This document shows, in pieces, positions 8,385 through 16,063 of a stretch of 53,409 bases of DNA. The position numbers were made by a program, and so were the translations under genes. The notes under the pieces were generated by a model. The model was not told the origin of the DNA and made no database searches. It saw nothing but the letters and a program-made list of their open reading frames with translations. The stretch is from DATEBA01 sp035288045 (lineage in GTDB: Bacteria; Actinomycetota; UBA4738; HRBIN12), in contig DATEBA010000058.1 in assembly GCA_035288045.1 (NCBI GenBank), forward strand, positions 1 to 53,409, given 5' to 3'. Numbering within the stretch: the first letter of the stretch is position 1; each line of letters begins with the position of its first letter.

Positions 8385-9454
8385 AGGACCGTCAGCTCCT
8401 TGCTCGATCTGGGGAGCACGCGTCCGCCGTCTGGGGTGACGTACACAATGTCCTCGATCCGGACGCCGCCCTTCCCGGGAAGGTAGACGCCGGGCTCGAT
8501 GGTGACCACGGTTCCCTCGGGCAAGACGTCCTCGGAGGTCCTTCGCACCGTGGGCCCCTCGTGGATCTCGAGCCCCACGCCGTGGCCGAGGCCGTGAGAG
8601 AAGGCATTCCCGTAGCCGGCGTCGGCGATGATGACCCTGGAGGCCGCGTCGACGTCGGCGGCGGACGCGCCGGCCCGCACCGCGTCGACCCCCGCCTGCT
8701 GAGCGGCCCGCACGAGCTCGTACACCTCTAGAAGCTCCGGAGCGATCTCCCCGAACGCTAGCGTTCGCGTCATGTCCGCGTGGTAGCCGGCGAACAGCGC
8801 GCCGAAGTCCGCCTTCACGATGTCGCCCCGCCGCAGATCGCGGGCGGTGGGCTCGTGATGCGGTTCGGCCGCGTTCTCGCCGAACGCGACGATCGTCTCG
8901 AACGCCAGCCCGTCCGCGCCGGCTCGGCGCATCGCGAGCTCGAGCTCCAGGGCGGCATCTCGCTCGGAGACCCCCTCGCGAAGGATCCCAGGCAGCCCGT
9001 CAAATCCCGCGTCGGTGATCTCCTGCGCGCGCTCGAGCAGGCGGAGCTCGGCCTCGTCCTTCACCCAGCGGAGACGCTCGACCTCCGGGCCGGCGGCCAC
9101 CAGCTCGACCCCCTCGAGCGCGGCCACGAGCTCGCCGTGAGCTTTCACCGTCGTGCCGGCCGCCTCGAACCCGAGTCGGGCGATCCCGAGCGACCGGCAC
9201 GCCTCCAGAACGAAACCTGGGAACCCATCGAGGTAGACGCGCCGCTCGAGGTCCCCGACCTCGCGTCGCGACTGTTCGTCGTAGCGCCCGTCCGTCAAGA
9301 ACAGGGAGTCGCCGGTGCCGGCGATCACCTGGCCGTTCGAGCCGCTGAAGCCGGTCAGGTACCTCACGTTCGGCAGGCGCGAAACGAGCAGCGCGTCAAC
9401 GCCCAGGTCGGCGAGCCTCTCGGCGAGCAGCCGGCGCCTCAGCGCGTGATCCAT
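8381..9454 (-). CDS. pepQ: Xaa-Pro aminopeptidase / creatinase-family metallopeptidase
   Basis: M24-family peptidase that probably removes N-terminal residues before proline or cleaves X-Pro dipeptides in the cytoplasm. The 357 residues comprise a creatinase N-domain (MDHALRRRLLAERLADLG, NVRYLTGFSGSNG) and the pita-bread catalytic domain. Metal ligands are visible in KADFGALFAGYHADMTRT, SHGLGHGVGLEIHEGP and TIEPGVYLPGKGGVRIED. I start at ATG 9454, which overlaps the aroQ 3' end by 16 nt; the longer open frame runs through aroQ and aroB and is not real. The symbol follows naming at the equivalent actinobacterial locus; exact specificity cannot be read from sequence. Confidence 0.9.
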   Translation of the reverse strand: MDHALRRRLLAERLADLGVDALLVSRLPNVRYLTGFSGSNGQVIAGTGDSLFLTDGRYDEQSRREVGDLERRVYLDGFPGFVLEACRSLGIARLGFEAAGTTVKAHGELVAALEGVELVAAGPEVERLRWVKDEAELRLLERAQEITDAGFDGLPGILREGVSERDAALELELAMRRAGADGLAFETIVAFGENAAEPHHEPTARDLRRGDIVKADFGALFAGYHADMTRTLAFGEIAPELLEVYELVRAAQQAGVDAVRAGASAADVDAASRVIIADAGYGNAFSHGLGHGVGLEIHEGPTVRRTSEDVLPEGTVVTIEPGVYLPGKGGVRIEDIVYVTPDGGRVLPRSSKELTVL

Positions 9455-9873
9455 GCGATAGCCTCCAGCGCCAGGTGGTACACGCCCGCCCCGAAGCCGA
9501 CGATCGAGCCCCGACACACGTCGGCGATCACCGAGCGGCGCCGGAACTCCTCCCGCGCGTCGACGTTCGTCATGTGCACCTCGAGCACCGGGAGCCCTGA
9601 GCCCTCGATCGCGTCCCGGAGCGCGTATGAGTAGTGGGTGAGCGCCCCGGGGTTGACGACGACCGCGCCGAACCCCTCGCCGGCAGAGTCGTTCAGCCAG
9701 CCGACCAGGTCGCCCTCGTGGTCGGACTGCCTCCATGCCACGTCGTGCCCGAGCGAGGCTGCCCGCACGGCTACCTCGCTCATCATCTCCTCGAGCGTCT
9801 GCTTCCCGTACCTCTCGGGGTCGCGCCGACCGAGCGCGTCCAGGTTGGGCCCGAACAGGTAGAGCACGTTCAT
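9439..9873 (-). CDS. aroQ: 3-dehydroquinate dehydratase, type II
   Basis: Third step of the shikimate pathway, 3-dehydroquinate to 3-dehydroshikimate. The 144-residue size and motifs are those of the dodecameric type II enzyme: LFGPNLDALGRRDPERYGKQ at the start (catalytic Tyr and the flexible lid), NPGALTHYSYALRDAI, and EVHMTNVDAREEFRRRS with the catalytic His. The ATG at 9873 makes an ATGA overlap with the aroB stop. Confidence 0.96.
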   Translation of the reverse strand: MNVLYLFGPNLDALGRRDPERYGKQTLEEMMSEVAVRAASLGHDVAWRQSDHEGDLVGWLNDSAGEGFGAVVVNPGALTHYSYALRDAIEGSGLPVLEVHMTNVDAREEFRRRSVIADVCRGSIVGFGAGVYHLALEAIAWITR

Positions 9874-10958
9874 CGCGCGGCTCCCATCTCCTCGAGGATC
9901 CGGAGGACCAGGTCCTCCGCCACGTGATCGACGACGGATGGCCGCCCGACGTCCTCGAGCAGCACGAAGCGGACACCGCCCCGGTACTTCTTGTCCAGGC
10001 GGAACGCTGCCCCGATCGCCCCGGTGTTCGGGAGCGAACGGTCGACCTCGAGCCCGAGCGAGGCGAGCAGCCGCACGTGCCGGGCGGCCAGGCCGTCCGG
10101 CGCCATCCCAAGCGCCTCGGCCACGCGCGCGGCGAAGACCATCCCGATCGCGATCGCCTCTCCGTGCGACCGGCCGGAGAAGTCGTCCAGGCGCTCGAGC
10201 GCGTGTCCGAGCGTGTGACCGTAGTTCAGGACCAGGCGTGCTCCGGCGTCGCGCTCGTCCTCCGCCACCGTTCGCGCCTTCGCGCTGACGCACCGCGCGA
10301 CGACCTCCTCGAGCACCGCGGGATCGCGGGCGAGGACCCCGGAGGGGTCGGTCTCGAGGAGCGCGAGAAGCTCCGCGTCCATCGTGAGCGCGTACTTCGC
10401 CACCTCTGCGAGCCCGGAGCCGAAGTCCCGGTCCCCGAGAGTGGCAAGGGTGTCCACGTCGGCGAGCACGGCCCTCGGCTGGTAGAAGGCGCCGGCGAGG
10501 TTCTTGCCCTCGGGCAGGTTCACCGACGTCTTGCCGCCGATCGCCGCGTCGACCTGAGCCGTGAGCGTCGTCGGCACCTGAACGAGGGCCACCCCGCGCA
10601 TGTAGGTCGCGGCGACGAACCCCGCGAGATCGCCGACGGCTCCGCCGCCAAGCGCCACCACCACGTCGTCGCGATGGGCCTCCTGTGTCGCCAGCTGGCG
10701 GAGGAGGGCCCCGTACACCGCCAGTGACTTGGCTTCCTCTCCCTCCGGGGCGCCGAGCGACACCGCTCCCAGCCCAGCCTTCGACAGCGCGGCCGCGAGC
10801 GGGTCGAACCAGCGGGTCCCCACCGCGCGGTCCGATACGACGAACGCGTTCTCGGCGCCGGGGAACCCGGGCAGGTGCTCGTGCGCGCGTTCGATCACCC
10901 CCGCCCCGATCGTCACGTCGTAGGGGCCGGCCGGAGCCGGGACGGTCACGCGGACCAA
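9870..10958 (-). CDS. aroB: 3-dehydroquinate synthase
   Basis: NAD- and metal-dependent conversion of DAHP to 3-dehydroquinate. The 362 residues contain the nucleotide-binding GGGAVGDLAGFVAATYMRG stretch, the VPTTLTAQVDAAIGGKTSVN substrate loop, the metal-ligand segment LNYGHTLGHALE and the later RSHGEAIAIGM. The start overlaps aroK by 13 nt. Part of the aroC-aroK-aroB-aroQ unit. Confidence 0.97.
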   Translation of the reverse strand: MVRVTVPAPAGPYDVTIGAGVIERAHEHLPGFPGAENAFVVSDRAVGTRWFDPLAAALSKAGLGAVSLGAPEGEEAKSLAVYGALLRQLATQEAHRDDVVVALGGGAVGDLAGFVAATYMRGVALVQVPTTLTAQVDAAIGGKTSVNLPEGKNLAGAFYQPRAVLADVDTLATLGDRDFGSGLAEVAKYALTMDAELLALLETDPSGVLARDPAVLEEVVARCVSAKARTVAEDERDAGARLVLNYGHTLGHALERLDDFSGRSHGEAIAIGMVFAARVAEALGMAPDGLAARHVRLLASLGLEVDRSLPNTGAIGAAFRLDKKYRGGVRFVLLEDVGRPSVVDHVAEDLVLRILEEMGAAR

Positions 10959-11446
10959 CGCAGCTCCTCCTCGATCGCGGCCGCCACCGGACCGGGATCG
11001 CCGCTCGCGTCGACGACGTGCGCGGCGAACTCCCGGTACAGGGGCTCACGCTGTTTCAGGAGACGGACCAGGTCCTCCTCCGAGTGGATGAGCGGCCTGT
11101 CGGCCGCCGGTCGTACCCGCCGCTGGAGGATCTCGAGGGGGACGTCGAGGAACACGGCGGTGCCCGTGGCTCGGAGCGTCACGCGGTTGGCCGGCTCGAG
11201 CACAACGCCGCCTCCGCACGCGACCACGGACGGGTCGCTCGACGCCGCCACCTTCGTTAGCATCTCGGCCTCCATCGCGCGGAACGCGGCCTCGCCGTCC
11301 TCGGCGAAGATGCGAGAGACCGGGCGACCGTCGATCCGCTCGATCTCCTCGTCCAGGTCCACGAAGGGGATGCCGAGGCGCCCGGCGAGCTCTCCCCCCA
11401 CCGTGGACTTCCCGGAGCCGGGCATCCCCACCAGGTAGATGATCAC
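10946..11446 (-). CDS. aroK: Shikimate kinase
   Basis: Phosphorylates shikimate at the 3-hydroxyl with ATP. The 166 residues have the P-loop GMPGSGKST (7-15), the shikimate-binding FVDLDEEIE, the FRAMEAEML region, the GGGVVL turn, and a lid region with RRVRPAADRPLI. The GTG at 11446 forms a GTGA overlap with the aroC stop; the longer open frame into aroC is rejected. Confidence 0.95.
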   Translation of the reverse strand: MIIYLVGMPGSGKSTVGGELAGRLGIPFVDLDEEIERIDGRPVSRIFAEDGEAAFRAMEAEMLTKVAASSDPSVVACGGGVVLEPANRVTLRATGTAVFLDVPLEILQRRVRPAADRPLIHSEEDLVRLLKQREPLYREFAAHVVDASGDPGPVAAAIEEELRWSA

Positions 11447-12597
11447 CGAAGGCCCTCCAGGTAGGCCTCGAGGTTCCTCCGGGTCTCGGGCAGCGAGTCC
11501 CCGCCGAACTTCTCGAGGATCGCGTCGGCCAGCACGAACGCCGTCATCGCCTCGCCGATCACCCCGCCGGCGGGGACGGCGCACACGTCGGTCCGCTGCT
11601 TGATCGCGACGTCCGCCTTCCCCGTCGCGATATCGACGGTGGAGAGCGCCCTCGGAACCGTCGAGAACGGCTTCATCGCAGCCCGGACCCGGATCGGCTG
11701 ACCGGTGCTCATGCCGCCCTCGATGCCGCCGGCGCGGGCCGTCGTGCGGGCGAGCGTCCTGCCGCGTGACACTATCTCGTCGTGCGCCTTCGAGCCCGGA
11801 CGCGCCGCCGTCGCGAATCCGTCACCGACCTCGACGCCCTTGACGGACTGGATGCTCATGAGCGCCAGAGCGAGGCGCGCGTCGAGCTTGCGGTCGTAGT
11901 GCACGTGGGAACCTAGCCCCGGCGGGCAGCCGTAGGCGAGCACCTCGAAGACGCCGCCGAGGGTATCGCGCTCCCTGCGGACGCGGTCGATCTCCTCGAC
12001 CATCCGCTCTCCCGCTGCCTCGTCGAGGCACCTGACGGGTGAGGCGTCGACTGCCTCGAGGTCCTCGGGGAGCGGCACCCGCGCGGTCCCCGCGGTCGCC
12101 ACCTTGCCGACGCGGACCACGTGCGAGATGACCCTGATACCGAGCTCGGCCAGGAACGCCTTGCAGAAGCAGCCGAGCGCCACCCGGGCCGCGGTCTCGC
12201 GCGCGCTCGCTCGCTCGAGGACGTTTCTAACATCGTCGAAGCCGTACTTCTGCACGCCGACGAGATCGGCGTGGCCCGGCCGCGGGCGCGTGAGCCGCTC
12301 GGCGGGGTCGAGTTGGCCCTCGACGCCCATCAGGCCCTTGTACTTCTGCTCCCACTCGGCGTTCTCGATCGTGACGGCTATCGGGCTGCCGAGCGTTCGC
12401 CCGTGGCGCACCCCCGAGAGGATCTCGAAGCGGTCGCTCTCGAGCTTCTGGCGGCCGCTGCGTCCGTAGCCGTGCCTGCGCCGGGCGACCTCTCCCGCGA
12501 GCTCCTTCGGGGAGACGGGCACGCCGGCGGGAAGGCCCTCGAGTATGGCCGCGAGGCCCCTCCCGTGCGATTCGCCGGCGGTGAGCATCCGGAGCAT
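11443..12597 (-). CDS. aroC: Chorismate synthase
   Basis: Last common step to chorismate; uses reduced FMN. The 384 residues begin MLRMLTAGESHGRGL and carry ARRRHGYGRSGRQKLE, RPGHADLVGVQKYG, the ARETAARVA segment and the C-terminal RTDVCAVPAGGVIGEAM typical of the family. First gene of the aroCKBQ-pepQ-efp-nusB block; a TATGAT six bases upstream of the ATG suggests a leaderless transcript. Confidence 0.97.
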   Translation of the reverse strand: MLRMLTAGESHGRGLAAILEGLPAGVPVSPKELAGEVARRRHGYGRSGRQKLESDRFEILSGVRHGRTLGSPIAVTIENAEWEQKYKGLMGVEGQLDPAERLTRPRPGHADLVGVQKYGFDDVRNVLERASARETAARVALGCFCKAFLAELGIRVISHVVRVGKVATAGTARVPLPEDLEAVDASPVRCLDEAAGERMVEEIDRVRRERDTLGGVFEVLAYGCPPGLGSHVHYDRKLDARLALALMSIQSVKGVEVGDGFATAARPGSKAHDEIVSRGRTLARTTARAGGIEGGMSTGQPIRVRAAMKPFSTVPRALSTVDIATGKADVAIKQRTDVCAVPAGGVIGEAMTAFVLADAILEKFGGDSLPETRRNLEAYLEGLR

Positions 12598-12603
12598 GGG
12601 TCA

Positions 12604-12609
12604 ATCATA
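12604..12609 (-). promoter_or_regulatory. Possible -10 element for aroC
   Basis: Minus strand TATGAT ends 6 nt before the aroC ATG, so transcription could start at the initiation codon itself. No -35 match is visible at normal spacing, which is common for actinobacterial promoters. Confidence 0.4.
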
Positions 12610-12644
12610 GGGAAGGCCCTTGCGCCATGGCCTCGCGGGTTGGT

Positions 12645-12672
12645 GAGGGCGGCCCCGAAAGGGGCCGCCCTC
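12645..12672 (-). terminator. Strong hairpin between the pilus genes and aroC
   Basis: Perfect 12-bp GC-rich inverted repeat (GAGGGCGGCCCC and its complement) around a GAAA tetraloop. It lies about 46 nt beyond the stop of the last pilus gene and before the aroC promoter. There is no U tract on either strand, so it resembles the U-less terminators of actinobacteria or an RNA 3'-end protector. Confidence 0.65.
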
Positions 12673-12718
12673 GGACCGGCGACCGCTCCCCCCGAGCGCG
12701 TGTCGCCGGTGGCTCAGC

Positions 12719-13285
12719 TCACTTGGCTTCCGTGACGCACAGGCTGAACGTCTGGCCGCCCACCTCGAACCGGCCGCAGGTAGTCGTCACGGAGAGGACC
12801 TCGACTCCGCGGAACGTGTCTCCCGCCGAGAGCTCGCCGGAGGCGTGGCCGTTCACCTCGATCCGCACGGTGCCGTCGGTCGTGACCTCGAGGAGGACGA
12901 CGTCCTTGTCTCCCACCGACGTCGACCCGTCGACGGGCGGCGACGTGGGTGGAGGAGACGTCGGCGGTGGCGAGGTCGGCGGTGGCGAGGTCGGCGGTGG
13001 CGACGTGGGGCTGACCCCGACGGTCGGGCTCACGAATATCCCCGGGGGCGAGAACGGGTCCCTCCCCCGGAACGCGAGCTCGACCGGCGGGGTCTCGCGG
13101 GGCGTCGGAGTGGCCGTGGCTCCGGGCGAGGGCTCCTCGGCGCTCGGCCCCGGACCCGCCGGGGGCAGCACCGCCTGCTCCTCTTCACCCCCACCCAGCA
13201 CGAACAGGAACACGTAGATAAGTCCCACGACCGCGGCGGCACCGAGGATCATGAGGGCACGTTTGTCGCGGGGGGTCAGTGCCAT
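12719..13285 (-). CDS. PilP-like pilus assembly protein with Ser-Pro-Thr repeats
   Basis: The 188-residue protein has a short cytoplasmic start, one membrane helix (about residues 10-30), a Pro/Thr-rich linker, a GRDPFSPP motif (near 73-80) like that preceding the folded domain of PilP, a run of PPPTS repeats (about 95-115) and a compact C-terminal domain of about 60 residues with two cysteines (TTCGRFEV and FSLCVTE) that could form a disulfide. It is the last gene of the pilM-N-O block, where pilP normally sits. There is no PilQ secretin for it to contact, so its partner must differ from that of Gram-negative PilP. I infer the role from position and the GRDPF motif only. Confidence 0.6.
   Translation of the reverse strand: MALTPRDKRALMILGAAAVVGLIYVFLFVLGGGEEEQAVLPPAGPGPSAEEPSPGATATPTPRETPPVELAFRGRDPFSPPGIFVSPTVGVSPTSPPPTSPPPTSPPPTSPPPTSPPVDGSTSVGDKDVVLLEVTTDGTVRIEVNGHASGELSAGDTFRGVEVLSVTTTCGRFEVGGQTFSLCVTEAK
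12945..13004 (-). repeat. Four 15-bp tandem repeats coding for PPPTS units
   Basis: Four adjacent 15-bp units (12945, 12960, 12975, 12990), the three at 12960-13004 nearly identical, encode the SPPPT repeats of the PilP-like linker. Units are a multiple of three, so changes in copy number would alter linker length without a frameshift. Confidence 0.85.
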
Positions 13286-13291
13286 GTCTCG

Positions 13292-13906
13292 TCACGCTCC
13301 AGTGGTCGGGGCCGACGCGAAGTAGCTCTCCCCGGGCGCGGGGTCGGAGCCGGGGCCTGCGCTGGGGTCGGTCGTGTAGAGCTCCAAGGTGAGCTGCATC
13401 GAGAGCCCGCCCGTATCGCTGCCCTCCTCGCCGCCACCCCGTGAGATGGAGATGTTCATCACCTTCGCCGCCCGCGGAAGCGTCTCCAGCCGGTAGGCGA
13501 ACTCGTCCAGCGAGAAGAACTCCCCGTTCACGGTGACCCCGGTGGTGATGATCGAGAACTCGCCGGACTCGTCGCCGGCCGGCGCGCCGGGCGCCACCGA
13601 GAAGAACTCCACGCCGGCCCTGTCGGCCGCGCCCGAGAGCAGCCGGATCATGCCCGGCAGGTCCTCCGTCGGCGGCACGAGCGTCTCGAGCTCCCGGATC
13701 TCGGCCTCCGCCTCGGGCGCCTCGGCGCGAGCATCTTCGAGCCGGCCGAGCTCGGCCTGGAGCGTGCCCTCCTGGTCCTCGGCCGCCGCGAGCTGGTCCT
13801 CCTTCGCCGTGACTTCGTTCATCTTCGGCAGCACGAGCAGAACCACTCCGAGAACGGCCAGCACGACGCAGGCGGCGCCCGCGATGATCGGCCCCCTGCG
13901 GCTCAC
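13292..13906 (-). CDS. pilO: Type IV pilus inner-membrane platform protein PilO
   Basis: Forms the PilN-PilO alignment complex that links the cytoplasmic PilM ring to the outside. The 204 residues have one N-terminal membrane helix (about 7-27), a coiled-coil region rich in Glu and Ala (about 30-75) and a ferredoxin-like PilO fold ending with SMQLTLELYT. It starts at GTG 13906 in a GTGA overlap with the pilN stop. The C-terminal tail of about 25 residues is Pro/Ser-rich. Confidence 0.85.
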   Translation of the reverse strand: MSRRGPIIAGAACVVLAVLGVVLLVLPKMNEVTAKEDQLAAAEDQEGTLQAELGRLEDARAEAPEAEAEIRELETLVPPTEDLPGMIRLLSGAADRAGVEFFSVAPGAPAGDESGEFSIITTGVTVNGEFFSLDEFAYRLETLPRAAKVMNISISRGGGEEGSDTGGLSMQLTLELYTTDPSAGPGSDPAPGESYFASAPTTGA

Positions 13907-14541
13907 TGGGGCTCACCCCCCCGGGAACCACGCTTGGTCACTGCGTCCTGCGACAGGTCCACAGAGCCGCTGAACTGATACGCCGATACGCCGCTCTCCG
14001 CCTCGGCGAGCTGCGCGGAGGCCGCCCACGGGTTCACCCAGCCCGCAACCTGCTCGAGGCGGGTGAGCCAGACCGCCAGGCTGTCGATATCCCGTGCCAG
14101 CCCGTTGAACGAGATGCTCCCGATCAGGCCCGCTGAACCCTCCTCGGGCGGCTCGCCCTGGGAGGCCGTGGCCACGTTGAGCGAACCGGTCAGGTCGGTC
14201 AGGTAGGCATCGGAGGGGATAAGCCGGGAGATGTCGCGCAGGAAGCCCGACCAGGACACCTCGTTCGCGAAGACGACGTCGGTCAGGTCGCGCTTGCGCT
14301 GGAGCGCCGTCTGAAGGTCGGCGAAAGGCTGGAGCTCGTCGATCACCGCCTGCAGATCCGCGTTGCGCGACTCCTGCGCGAGAAGCTGCTCCTCGACCCG
14401 ACCGAGGTTCATGACCTGGAGCACGTAGAAGAGCCCGACGACGGCGAGCAGCCCGACGCCGGCCAGAACGACGAGCGAGGTCAGCCTGCGGAGCCGCTGG
14501 CGCTGACGGAGCTCCGGGGGAAGGAGGTTCACCTGGCTCAT
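13903..14541 (-). CDS. pilN: Type IV pilus assembly protein PilN
   Basis: Bitopic membrane protein whose cytoplasmic N-terminus binds PilM. The 212 residues begin MSQVNLLPPE, the classic PilM-binding INLLP-type motif, followed by a membrane helix (about 22-43), a coiled coil (about 50-85) and a periplasmic-type domain with the DISRLIPSDAYLTDL segment. The ATG at 14541 overlaps the pilM stop as ATGA; the longer open frame through pilM is rejected. Confidence 0.9.
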   Translation of the reverse strand: MSQVNLLPPELRQRQRLRRLTSLVVLAGVGLLAVVGLFYVLQVMNLGRVEEQLLAQESRNADLQAVIDELQPFADLQTALQRKRDLTDVVFANEVSWSGFLRDISRLIPSDAYLTDLTGSLNVATASQGEPPEEGSAGLIGSISFNGLARDIDSLAVWLTRLEQVAGWVNPWAASAQLAEAESGVSAYQFSGSVDLSQDAVTKRGSRGGEPQ

Positions 14542-15599
14542 GCGGCGGCCCTCTTTGCGGGCGTTGCGAGCCCGACGGCGACCGCGAGCACGGGCTCCGC
14601 TTCGGCCACGGCCTCGTCGTCGAGCGGGAGCTTGGACGTCGCGCGCGAGAACGCGCGGCCGCGTTCCACCGTCACCGGGATCCTCTCCTGCATCAGTTCG
14701 AGGAAACCTGCAAGCTTGGAACCGCCGCCGGTCACCACGACGCGCCCGATCCGGGCTCCCGGCACCTGCGCGGTGTAGAACTCGAGCGACGATCGGACCT
14801 CGTCGATGAAGGCCGCGGCGCGCTGCATCGCGATCCGGCGGACCTCCTCCACCGGCGGGGCGCCCTCGACCGCCTCTCCGCGCTTCAGGCGCTCGGCGAC
14901 CTCGTCGTCCACGCCGAGCCCGCGCGCGATCGCGAGGGTGACGTCGCGCCCACCGGAGGGCAGGATCCGGACGAACCTGGTGATGCCGCCGTCGTGCACG
15001 CAGATGTTGGTCACGTGGGCGCCGACATCGATCATGGCCTCGTCGCCGACCTGGTCCAGGTTCATGCCGCCCTCGGAGGTGCCGACGGAGCGCACGAGGG
15101 CGAACGGCACGAGGTCTATCCCGACGGGGTCGAGCTTCGCCTGCTCGGCCGCCTGGACGACCATGTTGACCATCAGCTTCTGGGCTGCCACGAGCATGAT
15201 CCGGAGCATCCTCCGGCCCTCCTGCTCGAACTCGCCGAGCGGGTCGAAGTCCAGCACGGCGTCCTCTACCGAGATGGGTATGAACTCCTGCACCTGATAG
15301 CCGAGCGACTCCCGGAGCTCCTTCTCGGGCAGCCACGGGAGGGTCACCTCTCGCACCACCACGCGCTGGTTGCCGACGCCCAAGAAGACCTTCTTCTCCT
15401 TGAACCCTCCGCGGCTCCACAGCTCCCGGAGGGCCTCGGCCACGGCGTCGGGCTGACGAACCTCCCCGTTCTCCACCGCACCCACGGGGACCTGCACCTG
15501 AGCCGCACGCACGACGGTCGCGGCCTCCGGGCCGCCGGCGACCTCCGCCGCCCGGACGGCCGTCGACCCGATGTCCAGTCCGATCCTCGTCTTGCCCAT
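14538..15599 (-). CDS. pilM: Type IV pilus assembly ATPase-like protein PilM
   Basis: Actin/FtsA-like cytoplasmic protein that forms a ring under the pilus machine and binds the PilN tail. The 353 residues show the actin-fold nucleotide loops: IGLDIGSTAVRAAEV at the start (phosphate 1), AMIDVGAHVTNICVHDGG in the middle (phosphate 2), and VVVTGGGSKLAGF (adenosine loop). The ATG at 15599 follows the regulator stop by only 2 nt, so the regulator and pilM are co-transcribed. Confidence 0.93.
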   Translation of the reverse strand: MGKTRIGLDIGSTAVRAAEVAGGPEAATVVRAAQVQVPVGAVENGEVRQPDAVAEALRELWSRGGFKEKKVFLGVGNQRVVVREVTLPWLPEKELRESLGYQVQEFIPISVEDAVLDFDPLGEFEQEGRRMLRIMLVAAQKLMVNMVVQAAEQAKLDPVGIDLVPFALVRSVGTSEGGMNLDQVGDEAMIDVGAHVTNICVHDGGITRFVRILPSGGRDVTLAIARGLGVDDEVAERLKRGEAVEGAPPVEEVRRIAMQRAAAFIDEVRSSLEFYTAQVPGARIGRVVVTGGGSKLAGFLELMQERIPVTVERGRAFSRATSKLPLDDEAVAEAEPVLAVAVGLATPAKRAAA

Positions 15600-15601
15600 G
15601 C

Positions 15602-15808
15602 TTACTCGCCCTCGACCCTCACCGAGCGGTCGGACAGGTACCGATTCACGTCGGATTCCCTTATCCGGTAGTTCTTCCCGACCCTGATGGCGGCGAGCTG
15701 TCCGCTCTTGATCAGGCGATACACGGTCATGTTCGATACGCGCATCGTGGCCGCCACCTCGCCGACCGTGAGGAGGCGGTCTCCGACGAACCCTCGCCGC
15801 TTGCTCAT
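15602..15808 (-). CDS. Small MerR/excisionase-type helix-turn-helix protein
   Basis: The 68-residue product is a single winged helix domain: LLTVGEVAATMRVSNMTVY (helix-turn-helix), RLIKSGQLAAIRVGKNYRI (wing with the basic tip) and a C-terminal helix ESDVNRYL. It belongs to the group that includes BldC and Xis-like proteins. It heads the pilM-N-O-pilP run with a 2-nt gap, so I infer a local regulator of these pilus genes. Its ATG at 15808 sits 2 nt from five tandem 9-bp repeats that include the GGAAGG ribosome site, which suggests self-control. Not known: the ligand, and whether it acts as repressor or activator. Confidence 0.85.
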   Translation of the reverse strand: MSKRRGFVGDRLLTVGEVAATMRVSNMTVYRLIKSGQLAAIRVGKNYRIRESDVNRYLSDRSVRVEGE

Positions 15809-15810
15809 GT

Positions 15811-15864
15811 CACACCTTCCACAAGTGCCACAGCTTGCACAACTTTCACAATTTCAACATCTGC
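15811..15864 (-). repeat. Tandem 9-bp repeats directly upstream of the HTH gene
   Basis: On the plus strand CACA recurs exactly every 9 bp at 15811, 15820, 15829, 15838 and 15847 (CACACCTTC, CACAAGTGC, CACAGCTTG, CACAACTTT, CACAATTTC); a sixth degenerate unit AACATCTGC follows at 15856. On the transcript these read as (T/C/G)TGTG units. Phase is perfect, with the last unit ending 2 nt from the ATG. The likely role is a direct-repeat operator for a head-to-tail binding protein, with the neighbouring BldC-like protein the obvious candidate. Confidence 0.85.
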
Positions 15865-15905
15865 CCCGTACTCCCCCTCTGCCTCAGGAACTTCCAGGGG
15901 TCCGG

Positions 15906-15934
15906 ACGGTAACAATCGCAACACGTGTTGTCAA
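15906..15934 (-). promoter_or_regulatory. Promoter of the HTH-pilMNO unit with a palindrome in the spacer
   Basis: Minus strand TTGACA (15929-15934), 17-bp spacer, TACCGT (15906-15911). The spacer contains the 12-bp perfect palindrome CAACACGTGTTG (15919-15930), which overlaps the -35. Predicted transcription start is near 15900, giving a leader of about 90 nt that includes the 9-bp repeats. Confidence 0.7.
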
Positions 15935-15969
15935 TCCTCCCGCCTGCCTACTTTCGGCACGATAGTGCT

Positions 15970-15987
15970 AATTACATAGATGTAATT
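15970..15987. promoter_or_regulatory. AT-rich 18-bp inverted repeat upstream of the promoter
   Basis: AATTACAT-AG-ATGTAATT is a perfect 8+2+8 inverted repeat in a very GC-rich genome, 35 bp upstream of the -35 element. It could be a regulator site or UP-like element. The rest of 15809-16063 holds no gene I can see. Confidence 0.55.
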
Positions 15988-16063
15988 TACTTCAACCTCA
16001 GAAATCACACGACCAACACTCGCGCCTGCGGTAGAGCAAGCAAGCCGCCTCTGGCACCAGCCC

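Noticed and set aside
8381..10111. 576-residue open frame as one large pepQ protein
   Set aside because: Its first half lies in the wrong frame over aroQ and aroB; the creatinase start MDHALRRR with normal family length is at 9454.
13903..15420. 505-residue fusion of a basic protein with PilN
   Set aside because: The first part is a shadow of pilM; PilN starts at 14541 with its family N-terminus MSQVNLLPPE.
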